Shown here: one piece after another, positions 1-9,352 of the stretch
How the letters are laid out: every line of letters begins with the position of its first letter
Position numbering within the stretch: the first letter of the stretch is position 1
Assembly: GCA_003225175.1 (NCBI GenBank)
Contig: QIBA01000057.1
Span: forward strand, 124,001-188,000
Reading direction: 5' to 3'
Origin: Acidobacteriota bacterium
GTDB lineage: Bacteria > Acidobacteriota > Terriglobia > Terriglobales > Acidobacteriaceae
DNA: 64,000 nt
The notes under the pieces: model-generated
The model's database searches: none
Told to the model about the DNA's origin: nothing
Seen by the model: the letters and a program-made list of their open reading frames with translations, nothing else
Translations under genes and position numbers: made by a program

Positions 1-1014
1 ATCGGCTATGGCAAAGATGAAGCGGGCGGGAGAGCCATCCGGCAGGCGAATCACGGCGCGCTCGTTGTTGGCTACTGTGATCGCGGTGTCAACGATGCTG
101 CTTAAGTCCTGAAGCGTGAGGCCGTTCGCGCCAGTCTTTCTGGCGATTAAGTCGCCATCGGGCGCTGGACCGGGACTGTCCATTGGCCCAATCTGGAACG
201 ACCCGTTAGCAGTACCTGCACTTGTGCCCGGCGGCGCCACTTGATTCTGAACAAATGGCAACGCGATACCTCCGATGATAACCACCCCAGGAGGCGCGGG
301 ATTCGGTATGAAACCTGCTCCGACGATGCCGGAGAATGCTGCGTACTCGTCGGCGTCATTGCTGGCGCCGGCCACACCCACACCGCCCGCTAGCTTGCCA
401 TTTTTGAAAATTGGTACTCCGCCGCCGAGAACTGCATTCGGATCGGAGTCGAAGAGATTGGCTTTGCCGGTCACGATTCCGGTTCCGTTCGTGCTGCCGT
501 CAATCGAGCGCGCAGGCGGAAGGGTCTTGCCGGAAAGGTAGTTGGTGTTGAACGGACATCCGCGATTTGTGTTCTCGATGCCGTACAAATCGGCGTTCGG
601 GACATTGGTAATGCCAGGTGGGAAGTGAATCCCACTGATGTACCTGACGGTCCGCGATGAGAGAGGCGCTTGATCGTTGGAGAAGAAAGATGCGGTGCGC
701 GCCAGACCAACGGCTAATTCGCGCGTATCCGTAGCTAATCCAAAGTTGCCGATAGAAGTTGCCGGAGTGCCCGGCTTTACATATACAGCCAGAATGTTTC
801 CTTGGCGATTGGTGACTGCAACGGCTACCGGAACATTCAACGAAGCGGCAGCCGCGGTCACAACCGCCGTTACATCTTGCGCGGTCAGTTGGTTGACATT
901 GCTCTGCTGGCCCGGAGCTGGAGCAGGAGCCGGCTGTGGCTGGTCGCCGCCCCCGCAAGAAATGACCCACATCAAGACAGCGAGGCAGGCGCACTGAAGT
1001 ACACGCTTACTCAT
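1..1014 (-). CDS. GlcG/HbpS-like (DUF336) lipoprotein, 3' end cut by window edge
   Basis: 338 residues are visible; the C-terminus lies beyond position 1. The N-terminus is a lipoprotein signal (hydrophobic stretch, then VISC with Cys at residue 20), followed by a Gly/Pro/Ala linker, so the mature protein should be membrane-anchored outside the cytoplasm. From about residue 42 the pattern LTAQDV...NVPVAVAVTNRQGNILAV resembles the start of GlcG/HbpS domains, which are linked to heme or cofactor binding. A second similar start (LTLQDLSSIVDTA) appears near residue 296, suggesting two tandem domains. Start chosen at the ATG that gives the signal peptide. Function beyond family membership is not known. 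Confidence 0.75.
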   Translation of the reverse strand, partial: MSKRVLQCACLAVLMWVISCGGGDQPQPAPAPAPGQQSNVNQLTAQDVTAVVTAAAASLNVPVAVAVTNRQGNILAVYVKPGTPATSIGNFGLATDTRELAVGLARTASFFSNDQAPLSSRTVRYISGIHFPPGITNVPNADLYGIENTNRGCPFNTNYLSGKTLPPARSIDGSTNGTGIVTGKANLFDSDPNAVLGGGVPIFKNGKLAGGVGVAGASNDADEYAAFSGIVGAGFIPNPAPPGVVIIGGIALPFVQNQVAPPGTSAGTANGSFQIGPMDSPGPAPDGDLIARKTGANGLTLQDLSSIVDTAITVANNERAVIRLPDGSPARFIFAIAD

Positions 1015-1133
1015 TCTGATTAGGCCGGGGGAAAGGTGCACGGAAGTTTAGCGACTCGAAGGCAACTCCACAATAGCAATATCGATGACCAGATTTCATA
1101 GGTCCTTTAAAAAATCATTTACCATCGCTGGCT

Positions 1134-3905
1134 ATGAAGAAGCCTCTGCTCGGATTAATTCTTATCCTCCTTACGGTCGGTCTTGCGCTCCAGATTCTCA
1201 GGGGTTTTGCCGACAAGAGTGGCCGCATTGCCCTCCCCAGCAGCAAACTGCTACTCGAGCCGGTTCCCGGCGATCCGCAAACGACCAATAGCTTTCCCAC
1301 ATCGATGGCGTTGTCACCGGATGGCAAGTATCTGGCGTTGTTGAATAATGGCTACGGCACGTTCGAGTCCGACTACAAACAGTCGATCGCAATTGTCGAT
1401 ATAGCTAGCAACAAGCTTACAGATTTCCCCGATGCGCGGCTTGAACGCCATGCCCACCAGACTTATTTCTACGGCCTGGCATTCAGTTCAGACGGCAAGA
1501 AGCTCTACGCCAGCATGAGCTCTATGACCGATCCCGAAGGAAAAAACCCAGGTAACAATGGTAGCGGCATCGCCACATACGACTTCGCCGATGGACGGGT
1601 TACGCCTGCCGGATTCATTCGCTTTCCTGCGTCTGCACGAGCAGCTGCACCGAAGACCGCTCCTGAAGACCCAGACGAGGAGCCCAGTGCCGGACCGGGC
1701 TTCACGGTCCCATTCCCTACAGGAATCACATCATTTCAGCAGCAGGGCAAGGAGATGCTCCTGGTTGCGGACAATCTCTCCGATGCCGCCGAAATTGTCG
1801 TTCCAACTTCGCAGGAGATTCGTCGCGTCGAGCTTGCGGCCTATCGCGCTGTACCGGGTTCGTATCCGTTCGCAACTCTGGTCACCAAGGATGGGAATAC
1901 CGGCTACGTGAGCCTGTGGAATGCATCTCGCGTCGCAGAAATCGATCTCGGAAGCGGCAAGCTGAAGCGGATGATCGAGCTTCATGCGCCGGCAAAGCCT
2001 GAGAGGGCGGGGTCGCATCCAACCGCGCTTCTCCTTAGTCCTGATCAGACCCGTCTGTATGTTGCGCTCGCTAATACAGATGAAGTCGCAGTGATCGAAC
2101 GTCCGAGCGGAAACGTCTTCTATCTGAGCGCAAAGCTTCCGGAGCAACGTTACGGAGGAAATTTCCCAATAGCGCTCGCCATCACTCCGGACGGCAACAG
2201 GTTGTTTGTGGCGAACGCCAGCTCTGATGCAGTGGCGGTCTTCGACAATCCCCGTCCCAATTTGAAACCGCGTGGATTTATTCCGACGGAATGGTACCCA
2301 ACCGCGCTTGCGGTGCATAAGGGCGAACTTTTTATTGCTACGGGTAAGGGAAAGGGAACAGGTCCCAATAAGGGACTTGCCGGCAAGGTCGATGGCAAGG
2401 AGCGTACAGGCTACATTCCTACGCTGCTGCACGGCTCCCTGGCGCGCTTGCCAATCGCAGACATCGATTCGCACCTCGCGGGTTGGACCGACGAGGTAAT
2501 GGCCAGTAATCTGATGCGCGGTAACTCAGACCAGATCGCGTTCGCCACGGGCCGCAATCCGATTAAGCACGTGATTTACATAATTAAGGAAAACCGCACG
2601 TACGACCAGATCCTCGGCGATCTTGGGAGCGGCGACGGCGATCCATCGCTCGTCATGTACGGCGAGGACATCACTCCCAACCAGCACAAACTCGCGCGTC
2701 AGTTCGGAGTCATCGACAACTTCTATGACAGCGGAGAAGTTTCCGGTGACGGTCATGTTTGGTCAAATGCTGCAATTACAAGCGACTACACCGAGCAGAC
2801 TTGGGAAATCGGCTATCGCAGCAAAGAGCGTACTTACGATTATGAAGGCGTAGTCGACGATCGCTATCCAATTCAGGAACACATTCCTGATGTGAATGAA
2901 CCCGGAACAGGATATCTATGGGGAAATCTCGCACGACACGGTGTCGCGTATCGCCACTATGGCGAATACATCTCCACCAGGTTTTGTGCTCAGCCGCGAA
3001 CCCAGGAGATGCCGCAGGAAGGTACGCCGCTCCCTCAAGGCGCGCCTTGTCCAATCAACTCAATAAAGCCAGGAGATCCGCTGCCGGATTACTTAGGGCA
3101 GCCGCACGGCAGCAAGAGTCCGTGGCAGTGGGAGATACCGCTCATTTACCAGAACGTTGCTGTAAAGCCGGAACTGGAAGGACACTTCGATCCTCGCTTT
3201 CCCGATTTCAGTCTCCATTTTCCCGATCAGCTTCGCGTCGACGAATTCTTGAATGAATTCAACCAATTTGTCGCGAAGCGCGGGGCAGGTCGCGACAGCA
3301 TGCCGCACTTCATTCTTTTGCGTCTGCCCAACGACCACACAGCGGCCACAACAGCCGGATATGCAACACCTGCGGCTCTTATCGCTGATAACGATCTCGC
3401 TGTGGGCCGCGTAGTCGAGGCTGTTTCACATAGCCCTTACTGGCAGGACACCGCAATCTTCATTCTCGAGGACGATGCGCAGAATGGCGCGGACCACGTG
3501 GATGCTCATCGCAGCATCGCATGGGCGATCAGTCGTTTCTCGCCACGACCGAACGGCACTCCCTTTGTTGATCACACCTTTTACACGACCGTGAATATGG
3601 TGCACACGATCGAAACGCTTCTTGGCGTTCCCCCAATGAACAACAACGACTCTCATGCCGCAGTGATGGCGCCGATGTTTTCAGGTAAAGGCGATCAGCC
3701 GCAGTTTGTGGCTGACAGCCGGAATCGCGACAACGGTCTTTTGTACAGGATGAATCCGCCAAAGGGACCGGATGCAAAGCAATCTTCGCAGCTTGATTTC
3801 TCTCGTGCTGATGCAGCGGACGCCGGCGTGCTGAATGCGATTCTCTGGCGCGAGCGCATGGGCGATCGTCCGATGCCGAAAACGCCGGGTGCGGAGTTTA
3901 AGTAA
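1134..3905 (+). CDS. YncE-like beta-propeller / phosphoesterase fusion protein
   Basis: A 923-residue exported protein. Residues 1-24 form a hydrophobic signal or anchor. Residues ~50-430 hold repeated blades of the YVTN/YncE type (SPDGKYLAL, SSDGKKLYA, SPDQTRLYVA, TPDGNRLFVANA). Residues ~480-800 are a phosphoesterase domain of the acid phosphatase/phospholipase C superfamily: VIYIIKENRTYDQ carries the Glu-Asn metal-binding pair (~486-487), with GDGHVWS and ILEDDAQNGADHVDAHR further along. Such fusions are annotated as bifunctional YncE/alkaline phosphatase family proteins; the substrate is unknown. It probably acts in the periplasm. It stands alone and is convergent with the anti-sigma gene. 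Confidence 0.88.
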   Translation: MKKPLLGLILILLTVGLALQILRGFADKSGRIALPSSKLLLEPVPGDPQTTNSFPTSMALSPDGKYLALLNNGYGTFESDYKQSIAIVDIASNKLTDFPDARLERHAHQTYFYGLAFSSDGKKLYASMSSMTDPEGKNPGNNGSGIATYDFADGRVTPAGFIRFPASARAAAPKTAPEDPDEEPSAGPGFTVPFPTGITSFQQQGKEMLLVADNLSDAAEIVVPTSQEIRRVELAAYRAVPGSYPFATLVTKDGNTGYVSLWNASRVAEIDLGSGKLKRMIELHAPAKPERAGSHPTALLLSPDQTRLYVALANTDEVAVIERPSGNVFYLSAKLPEQRYGGNFPIALAITPDGNRLFVANASSDAVAVFDNPRPNLKPRGFIPTEWYPTALAVHKGELFIATGKGKGTGPNKGLAGKVDGKERTGYIPTLLHGSLARLPIADIDSHLAGWTDEVMASNLMRGNSDQIAFATGRNPIKHVIYIIKENRTYDQILGDLGSGDGDPSLVMYGEDITPNQHKLARQFGVIDNFYDSGEVSGDGHVWSNAAITSDYTEQTWEIGYRSKERTYDYEGVVDDRYPIQEHIPDVNEPGTGYLWGNLARHGVAYRHYGEYISTRFCAQPRTQEMPQEGTPLPQGAPCPINSIKPGDPLPDYLGQPHGSKSPWQWEIPLIYQNVAVKPELEGHFDPRFPDFSLHFPDQLRVDEFLNEFNQFVAKRGAGRDSMPHFILLRLPNDHTAATTAGYATPAALIADNDLAVGRVVEAVSHSPYWQDTAIFILEDDAQNGADHVDAHRSIAWAISRFSPRPNGTPFVDHTFYTTVNMVHTIETLLGVPPMNNNDSHAAVMAPMFSGKGDQPQFVADSRNRDNGLLYRMNPPKGPDAKQSSQLDFSRADAADAGVLNAILWRERMGDRPMPKTPGAEFK

Positions 3906-3922
3906 TAACTGCTTGGTTTTGT

Positions 3923-4071
3923 TTACGTGATTCCGACCGCCCTCGGCCGGTATAAGGTGTCAGACTTCGTCGATGTGGGTTCCTTCCGTATGCTGGCGGT
4001 AATCAAAATCGAGAATTACGCCTTCACGAAATCTCTATCTTAGTCCGGGCGGGGCGGCCGGAAGCACGTAA
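3923..4071. mobile_element. MITE-like element with imperfect terminal inverted repeats (copy 1)
   Basis: The left end (from ~3923, TTACGTGATTCCGACCGCC) and the reverse complement of the right end (TTACGTGCTTCCGGCCGCC, ending ~4071) match over roughly 35-50 bases with few differences, including an inner CTTCGT/TTTCGT block. A relative lies at 15126-15269. It sits between two convergent genes, has no coding potential and fits a miniature non-autonomous element or large REP-like repeat. Confidence 0.5.
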
Positions 4072-4091
4072 GGAAAGCCTCTCAAGAAGAG

Positions 4092-4853
4092 CTACGCGCC
4101 AGCCATCACGATGGGCATCGTTGGCGTTTGACTGCCACCTTCGGGCTCAATGGTGACAGCGAACATCTTGGGTGCAGTCTTCTCCATATTCGGCATGATC
4201 ATCGCCGCATTGCCTTGGACATCGGGCTTAAAGGTGCCAAACGGCATTGGCGCTGAGCCACTCGCCGGAATCAACCACAGTTGATAGACCTTCTGCGGGG
4301 GCAGCGCGGGCAAGTGTTGCGCTGTGAACACTAGAGTGCCAGTCTTCTGCATGTAGCTCGCACGCCCTTCGGGAACCGGCTGCGACTTAGTCGCTACCAA
4401 GGCATAGTGGCTCGACTCTGGAGAACTGAGAGCATCTGAAACGAGTTGTGCGCGCTCCAGATCAGCTTGCCGCTGGCCCGAAGCCTGCTGTGAGACGTCG
4501 AGTTTCCGCCGCAGACTTGTATTTTCGCGCCACAACATTAGACCAAAGATCGCCAGCAGCACCGCCACAAATGATGGCACAAAACTCCACCACGGACGTC
4601 GCATAACAACGGTCGCGGCGCGCCGTGGCTCACTCTTTACAGCCTTCAGCAAGCGTTCGCGCGAACGTTGTGGCGGAGCTGGCCCTACGCTCGATAAGGC
4701 AAGCAGCGCCATATCGGAATTGAGATCGCCCAGCTCTCGCCGGCATTCAGGGCAATCGTCGAGATGGCGACGCACTTCCACGGCCTGCTGCTCAGGCAGC
4801 TCCCGCAGGGCATACAGCACCAGATCCTCGGTGATCTGCTGATGGTCTCTCAT
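4092..4853 (-). CDS. RskA-family anti-sigma factor
   Basis: 253 residues. The N-terminal cytoplasmic part holds an anti-sigma zinc-finger pattern (HLDDCPECRREL, residues ~30-41) after an acidic helix. One membrane segment follows (WWSFVPSFVAVLLAIFGLML, ~86-106), then a coiled stretch and an RskA-like C-terminal domain (~140-250, with QLWLIPASG and TIEPEGGS). The product should sit in the inner membrane and sequester the sigma factor encoded just upstream. The genes overlap by 4 bases (ATGA), which implies translational coupling and matched stoichiometry. Regulated proteolysis in response to an envelope signal is known for this family but cannot be seen here. Confidence 0.9.
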   Translation of the reverse strand: MRDHQQITEDLVLYALRELPEQQAVEVRRHLDDCPECRRELGDLNSDMALLALSSVGPAPPQRSRERLLKAVKSEPRRAATVVMRRPWWSFVPSFVAVLLAIFGLMLWRENTSLRRKLDVSQQASGQRQADLERAQLVSDALSSPESSHYALVATKSQPVPEGRASYMQKTGTLVFTAQHLPALPPQKVYQLWLIPASGSAPMPFGTFKPDVQGNAAMIMPNMEKTAPKMFAVTIEPEGGSQTPTMPIVMAGA

Positions 4854-5407
4854 GCGGCGAGTGCCTTTCTGAGCGTTAGTAGCGCAGAGCGAATGCGTGT
4901 CTTGACTGTCCCGAGCGGTTCGCCTGTCTTAGTGGCAATTTCTGAATGTGTGAGCCCTTCGAAGAATGCCATCTCCAAAGGCTTGCGCTGCTCGGCCGGC
5001 AATCGATCCACAACGGCGCGAATTTTCGCGATCGTCATATTGCGATCAGTTGTCTGCTCAATGCGGGTGTCGACCGCCACGATTACGTCCTCAATATCCG
5101 ATTCAGGACGGCGACGGCGCAGTTGATCAATTGCGCGGTGGCGTGTAATCACTGCGAGCCATGCCCCGAGGCTGCCGCGGCTGGAATCGAACGTCTGCGG
5201 ATTCCGCCATAGTTGGAGAAAAATTTCCTGCAAAATGTCTTCCGCCTGTGTAGTTTCACCCAATACGCGCAGCGCTACTGAATAAACAACCTGGGCGTAG
5301 CGGTCGTGTAGAGCGGCGAGCGCGTCCTCATCTCCGGCACGGACTCTCGATATCAACATGGAATCCGTTACTTGCGGCTGATCTTTGGCGCTCGGCGCCG
5401 TGCTCAT
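4850..5407 (-). CDS. ECF RNA polymerase sigma factor, SigK-like
   Basis: 185 residues with a standard two-domain ECF layout: region 2 at ~20-95 (DEDALAALHDRYAQVVYSVA, then DILQEIFLQLW and a WLAVITRHRAIDQLRRR core-binding/-10 segment) and region 4 at ~125-180 (LPAEQRKPLEMAFFEGLTHSEIA helix-turn-helix, GTVKTRIRSAL). Pairing with an RskA-type anti-sigma factor suggests the SigK/ECF19 group. A purine-rich ribosome site (GGGAGAGGAA) lies directly before the ATG. The targets, possibly including its own operon, cannot be identified from this window. Confidence 0.92.
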   Translation of the reverse strand: MSTAPSAKDQPQVTDSMLISRVRAGDEDALAALHDRYAQVVYSVALRVLGETTQAEDILQEIFLQLWRNPQTFDSSRGSLGAWLAVITRHRAIDQLRRRRPESDIEDVIVAVDTRIEQTTDRNMTIAKIRAVVDRLPAEQRKPLEMAFFEGLTHSEIATKTGEPLGTVKTRIRSALLTLRKALAA

Positions 5408-5513
5408 TTCCTCTCCCTAAGAACGAGGCGGTGTTGCGATCGGATTTATGGTTGGGTAACCGGAAGCGGAGATTCTACCTCAGGGCCGGTAACTAAAGTA
5501 ATAACGCCATCAA

Positions 5514-6473
5514 TCATTTGCCCAATGTGGCATTTAGCAGCGCTGCGAGACGGATTCCGGCCTTCGTGAGCTGCTCTTCAGCGATGGGGTGAGTGACGTT
5601 GTCATACCGCTCCCCGAGGCCTATGTGCAGGTCGGCAATCCGCTTGGCGAGATGGTTGTTATCGGAGCAGGACGTCGCCTGTAGATTGATATCGCGCGGC
5701 AGATTTGCCGGCAACGCGCGATAGGCGCTAAACGCCAAATCGTGGCCTTCCCACGCCCAGTCTGCCGCCTGACCTGAGTTCCACCGCTGGAAGCGGGGAC
5801 GGAAGCGGAAGTCCAGAAAATCGGCGAACTCCTCAACTGTCATATCGTGCGAAGCCAACATATTCTGTGGTATTCCTGTATCCCATACGGAGTGCAAATT
5901 GGGGAAGTACTCCTCTTTTTGGGCATTCGTTACGTGCGGCTCTTCATCCTCGAACTCCACGGGCACGCAGTTTCCACCTTCGTCGCCATTCGTTTCATCG
6001 TGCAGGGGTTGGTGAATGTCGCCCAAAAAGTGAATTAGAAAGCGCAAGGCATCTGCGCGAGTTTTTCCTTCATTACCTGCCTTGAGTTGCTGCGTGTATT
6101 TCGTAATCGCGTCGATGATGCAGCCCTGCTTGCAGGCTTCGGTGATGTCGTACTTGTCACGAGAAGCATTGAGAGGAATATTGATGTAGTGCAGTGGGCC
6201 GCTATCAGGCTGTTCGGAGCGGAGATCATCCGCCCAACTTGAAACCTCAGCCATTGGCGGCAGTCCCGAACTTCGGCAGAAGCGCCGAAGCGTAGAAGCT
6301 ACCGGACTCGCAGCCAGGATTGCATTCACCTGAGCCGCAACTTGCGGCTGAAGGTGCTTCATTGCGATCAGAGCAACGATCTGATGGCCTTCGCAGCCCC
6401 ACGCGTGTGCTGGAAGAGGCGCTAGAGCAGCAAGGAATAATGCAAGAGACCAGAGCGGGCGTTTGATCATCAT
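5514..6473 (-). CDS. Exported S1/P1-type nuclease
   Basis: 319 residues. A signal peptide ends at PAHA, leaving mature Trp25 as the predicted N-terminus (WGCEGHQIVAL). In S1/P1 nucleases the mature N-terminal Trp coordinates zinc through its backbone, so cleavage here fits the family exactly. Further zinc-site blocks are visible: SWADD, HYINIP, HFLGDIHQPLHDE and NLHSVWDTGI. The enzyme should hydrolyse single-stranded DNA/RNA and 3'-mononucleotides outside the cytoplasm, probably for phosphate or nucleoside scavenging. It is divergent from the VTT-domain gene on the right. Two in-frame ATGs open the gene; the first is used. Confidence 0.92.
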   Translation of the reverse strand: MMIKRPLWSLALFLAALAPLPAHAWGCEGHQIVALIAMKHLQPQVAAQVNAILAASPVASTLRRFCRSSGLPPMAEVSSWADDLRSEQPDSGPLHYINIPLNASRDKYDITEACKQGCIIDAITKYTQQLKAGNEGKTRADALRFLIHFLGDIHQPLHDETNGDEGGNCVPVEFEDEEPHVTNAQKEEYFPNLHSVWDTGIPQNMLASHDMTVEEFADFLDFRFRPRFQRWNSGQAADWAWEGHDLAFSAYRALPANLPRDINLQATSCSDNNHLAKRIADLHIGLGERYDNVTHPIAEEQLTKAGIRLAALLNATLGK

Positions 6474-6651
6474 CCGCAGAATTCTATAGCAGCACCTGCG
6501 CGGCTATCAGATGTTGGCAACTATCAACCACTGGCAGGGTCTCAATGAGCAGGAAGCGCGGACGTGCTTGTTCCTTCGTTAGCAATACTTAACAAGACCA
6601 AACGTCGATAATGTCAGATAGGGGCATCTAAGGAGCAGATTGCTTTCAAGT

Positions 6652-7329
6652 ATGTTCAACGCTGCGATACTGGATAAGACCGCAAAGGTGCTGGTGCAAC
6701 AGCGCCAGCGCGCCAGTAGTCCGACTATCCTGCGTTTCTTCGCGCATTGGGGCGGCATAGGGCTTGTTCCGCTCGCGATCCTCGACAGCTCGCCGATTCC
6801 AACATTCGGCAGCCTCGACATCCTTACTGCCTTTCTTTCCGCGCGGCACAGCGACCTATGGCTGTACTACGCCTGCATGGCCACATTCGGAGCGATGATC
6901 GGGTCGTACTTCACATACAAGCTTGGGCAGAAAACCGGACTCGCCTGGATTGAGAAGAACTTTGGTGCGCGCCGCTCGCAGCAAGTCGAGTACGCACTCG
7001 AGCGTTGGGGATCAGGCGCAATCTTCGTCTCGACTGTCTCACCGCCGCCATGCCCTACGTCGATGTTCCTCTTGGCTGCCGGCGCATTCGGATACAGGAT
7101 GCGCAAGTTTTTCCTTGCGGTGTTCCTGGGTCGGGCCATCCGTTACGGGCTGCTGACCATAATCGCAGCGCACTATGGGCGCCGCATTGTGCGCTACATG
7201 CGGCATCCTGGTCAGTACCTTTGGCTGTCCCTTGGCGTGACCATACTCATCATTGCCATCACTGCAGCCTTCCTGATCCTGAGAAGGCCGAGTCGAGTTC
7301 CAGAGGAGCGCCTTCCACACGCGAGCTGA
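6652..7329 (+). CDS. VTT/DedA-like (YqaA-type) membrane protein
   Basis: About 225 residues with several hydrophobic segments: SDLWLYYACMATFGAMIGSYF, GAIFVSTVSPPPCPTSMFLLAAGAFG, FFLAVFLGRAIRYGLLTII and a C-terminal YLWLSLGVTILIIAITAAFLIL. The re-entrant G-x-x-x-P-x-P-like segment and the GRAIRYG motif are typical of VTT (SNARE-associated) proteins, several of which act in lipid carrier or phospholipid flipping. Start choice is uncertain: AAGGAG at 6630-6635 lies 16 bases before this ATG but only 4 bases before an in-frame TTG at 6640. The protein is probably an integral inner-membrane protein; its substrate is unknown. Confidence 0.82.
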   Translation: MFNAAILDKTAKVLVQQRQRASSPTILRFFAHWGGIGLVPLAILDSSPIPTFGSLDILTAFLSARHSDLWLYYACMATFGAMIGSYFTYKLGQKTGLAWIEKNFGARRSQQVEYALERWGSGAIFVSTVSPPPCPTSMFLLAAGAFGYRMRKFFLAVFLGRAIRYGLLTIIAAHYGRRIVRYMRHPGQYLWLSLGVTILIIAITAAFLILRRPSRVPEERLPHAS

Positions 7330-7459
7330 ATAGATCAGTTTGTGCTCCGAGCAATTTGCGCCGGAGTTGCTTTGGCAATTCACACTGGTACTGGAGCTCT
7401 AGGTTGTTGGCTCGATGGTGACGGCGAAAGCGCATCCGATAGGATGAAGCCATAGTTGT

Positions 7460-9271
7460 ATGGACCACCACGGGAAGTCATCAGAAAAGCGGTTTCCGAG
7501 TCGCGAGGAGCGCGTGCTCTTTCGCAAAAGGCTCTTTGAACTAGCGAGGCCGAGCTATCCTCACCTGGCTGGAATTCTCCTGCTGGGCATGGTCTCCGTG
7601 CCTCTCTCAATGCTGATGCCTCTACCGCTGAAGATCGCGGTTGACAGCGTAATTGGCAACCAGCCTTTGCCGCGAATCCTGGACCGTCTGGTTCCCGCCG
7701 GCCTTGCGAGTTCCACGACAGAGAACCTGATCGTCGTGCTCGTCATTCTCGTTGGACTGGCCGTACTGAGCAATTTGCAAACCCTCGCCTCCTGGCTCCT
7801 GCAGACCTACACCGGCGAGCGCCTTGTCTTCGAGCTGCGAAATCGCCTCTTCTGGCATGCACAACGACTCAGTCTAGCAACGCATGATCGTCGTGGCGTC
7901 AATGACATTGCCTATCGTATCCAGCATGACTCTCCTGCCATTCAGTACATCTTCATTCAGGGCATCCTGCCACTCGTAACAGCAGCGTTGACCTTTATGG
8001 GCATGTTTTATGTTGTGGCGCGCATCGACCGTTCAATTGCGGTGGTTGCGCTGGTCATCTCTCCAGCGCTCATGATTGCGGCGCGGCGCTCGGGCTATCG
8101 CGTGCGGCGAGCGTGGCAAGGTGTCAAGACCCTAGATAGCTCTGCGATGCTGCTGATGAACGAAGCTCTGGCCTCGATTCGCGTAGTGAAGGCATTCAAC
8201 ACTGAGGATTTTGAGGACACTCGTTTTCGCCTGCGCTCGCGCGAACGGATGAAGGAGCAGGTTCGTCTGGCATCGATTCAAGCGGGTTATCACCTGCTTA
8301 TCTCCCTAGCCATTGCCGTAGGAAGTGCGGCGGCGCTGCTGATCGGCATCCGTCATGTCAAGATGGGGCTGGTCACACTCGGCGATCTGCTGCTGGTGAT
8401 GGCTTATGTTGCGCAGTTATACGAGCCGCTCCGGGTTATCAGCAGCAAGATTCCGGACCTGCAGTCGTGGAGAGTAAGTCTGGAGCGAGCTTTTGCGCTC
8501 TTCGAAGAAAATCCCGAATTGGGCGTGATCTCCGGCCATGATGCGAAGGCGTCACCTGCCTCAGGGCTAGTGGCTTTCGAAAATGTGACGTTCGAGTATG
8601 CAAATGGTCAACGGGCGCTCGATGGCGTCAGTTTCTCGGTTCCCGCCGGGACCAAAGTTGCGCTTATAGGTCCTAGCGGCTCAGGCAAGACAACGCTGGT
8701 GAATCTGCTTACGCGCTTTTATGAGCCGACCAGCGGACGCGTGCTGCTCGACGATGTCGATCTGCACACCTATAGCGTGACGCATTTGCGACAGCAATTC
8801 GCCGTAATCGGTCAGGAGCCTGTGCTTTTCTCAGCGACAGTAGCAGACAACATCTCATATGGACGCTTCGACGCGAGCCGCGACGAAATCATCGCTGCGG
8901 CGGTTGCCGCGCATGCGCACGAATTCATCACGTCGCTGCCTCGCGGTTATGAGACCAGGATCGGGGACGGTGGATCGCGTCTGTCAGGTGGCCAAAGGCA
9001 AAGACTGTCGATTGCGCGCGCTTTTCTAAAGAACGCTCCGATTCTTATACTCGACGAACCCACCAGCGCCCTGGACGCAGCCACCGAATCCGAGTTGCTC
9101 GATTCACTGCACCACGTAATGGAAGGCCGCACCGCTTTTGTGATCGCGCATCGGTTAAACACGATTCGCGACTGCGATCTCCTGCTGATGCTTGAAAAAG
9201 GCAAGCTGAAGGAGATGCGCTGGCGCACGGAAGAACCAATTTCGGTTGCGGCAGAGATGCTTGCGCGGTAG
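7460..9271 (+). CDS. ABC transporter, fused permease and ATP-binding protein (exporter type)
   Basis: 603 residues, the half-transporter architecture of type IV ABC exporters (MsbA/lipid/drug-type). The membrane domain covers ~25-320 with six predicted helices. The nucleotide-binding domain at ~365-600 shows Walker A (GPSGSGKTT, ~404-412), the Q-loop (VIGQEPVLFSATVADNI), signature LSGGQRQRLSIARA (~507-520), Walker B ILILDEPTSALD (~528-539) and the switch His in AHRLNTI. It should work as a homodimer in the inner membrane. There is no dedicated substrate gene nearby, so the substrate (lipid, drug or peptide) is unassigned. Convergent with the receiver-PilZ gene. Confidence 0.92.
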   Translation: MDHHGKSSEKRFPSREERVLFRKRLFELARPSYPHLAGILLLGMVSVPLSMLMPLPLKIAVDSVIGNQPLPRILDRLVPAGLASSTTENLIVVLVILVGLAVLSNLQTLASWLLQTYTGERLVFELRNRLFWHAQRLSLATHDRRGVNDIAYRIQHDSPAIQYIFIQGILPLVTAALTFMGMFYVVARIDRSIAVVALVISPALMIAARRSGYRVRRAWQGVKTLDSSAMLLMNEALASIRVVKAFNTEDFEDTRFRLRSRERMKEQVRLASIQAGYHLLISLAIAVGSAAALLIGIRHVKMGLVTLGDLLLVMAYVAQLYEPLRVISSKIPDLQSWRVSLERAFALFEENPELGVISGHDAKASPASGLVAFENVTFEYANGQRALDGVSFSVPAGTKVALIGPSGSGKTTLVNLLTRFYEPTSGRVLLDDVDLHTYSVTHLRQQFAVIGQEPVLFSATVADNISYGRFDASRDEIIAAAVAAHAHEFITSLPRGYETRIGDGGSRLSGGQRQRLSIARAFLKNAPILILDEPTSALDAATESELLDSLHHVMEGRTAFVIAHRLNTIRDCDLLLMLEKGKLKEMRWRTEEPISVAAEMLAR

Positions 9272-9312
9272 AAGCTCTGAGTTCTTGCTCGGAATTTAAC
9301 CATCAACGGAGC

Positions 9313-9334
9313 GTCCGGGCGTCCTCGCCCGGCG
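9313..9334. terminator. Possible bidirectional hairpin between convergent genes
   Basis: CCGGGCG (9315-9321), loop tcct, CGCCCGG (9326-9332) forms a 7-bp GC-rich stem between two convergent stop codons. The T-run on the plus strand begins 11 bases after the stem, so termination is uncertain. The element also resembles parts of the TTCCGG/CCGGAA repeat family seen elsewhere in the window. Confidence 0.35.
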
Positions 9335-9352
9335 TGCCCATACTTTTTGAGT

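Noticed and set aside
1731-2474. 247-codon minus-strand frame inside the propeller-phosphoesterase gene
   Set aside because: Antisense to a clear conserved protein and without family features.
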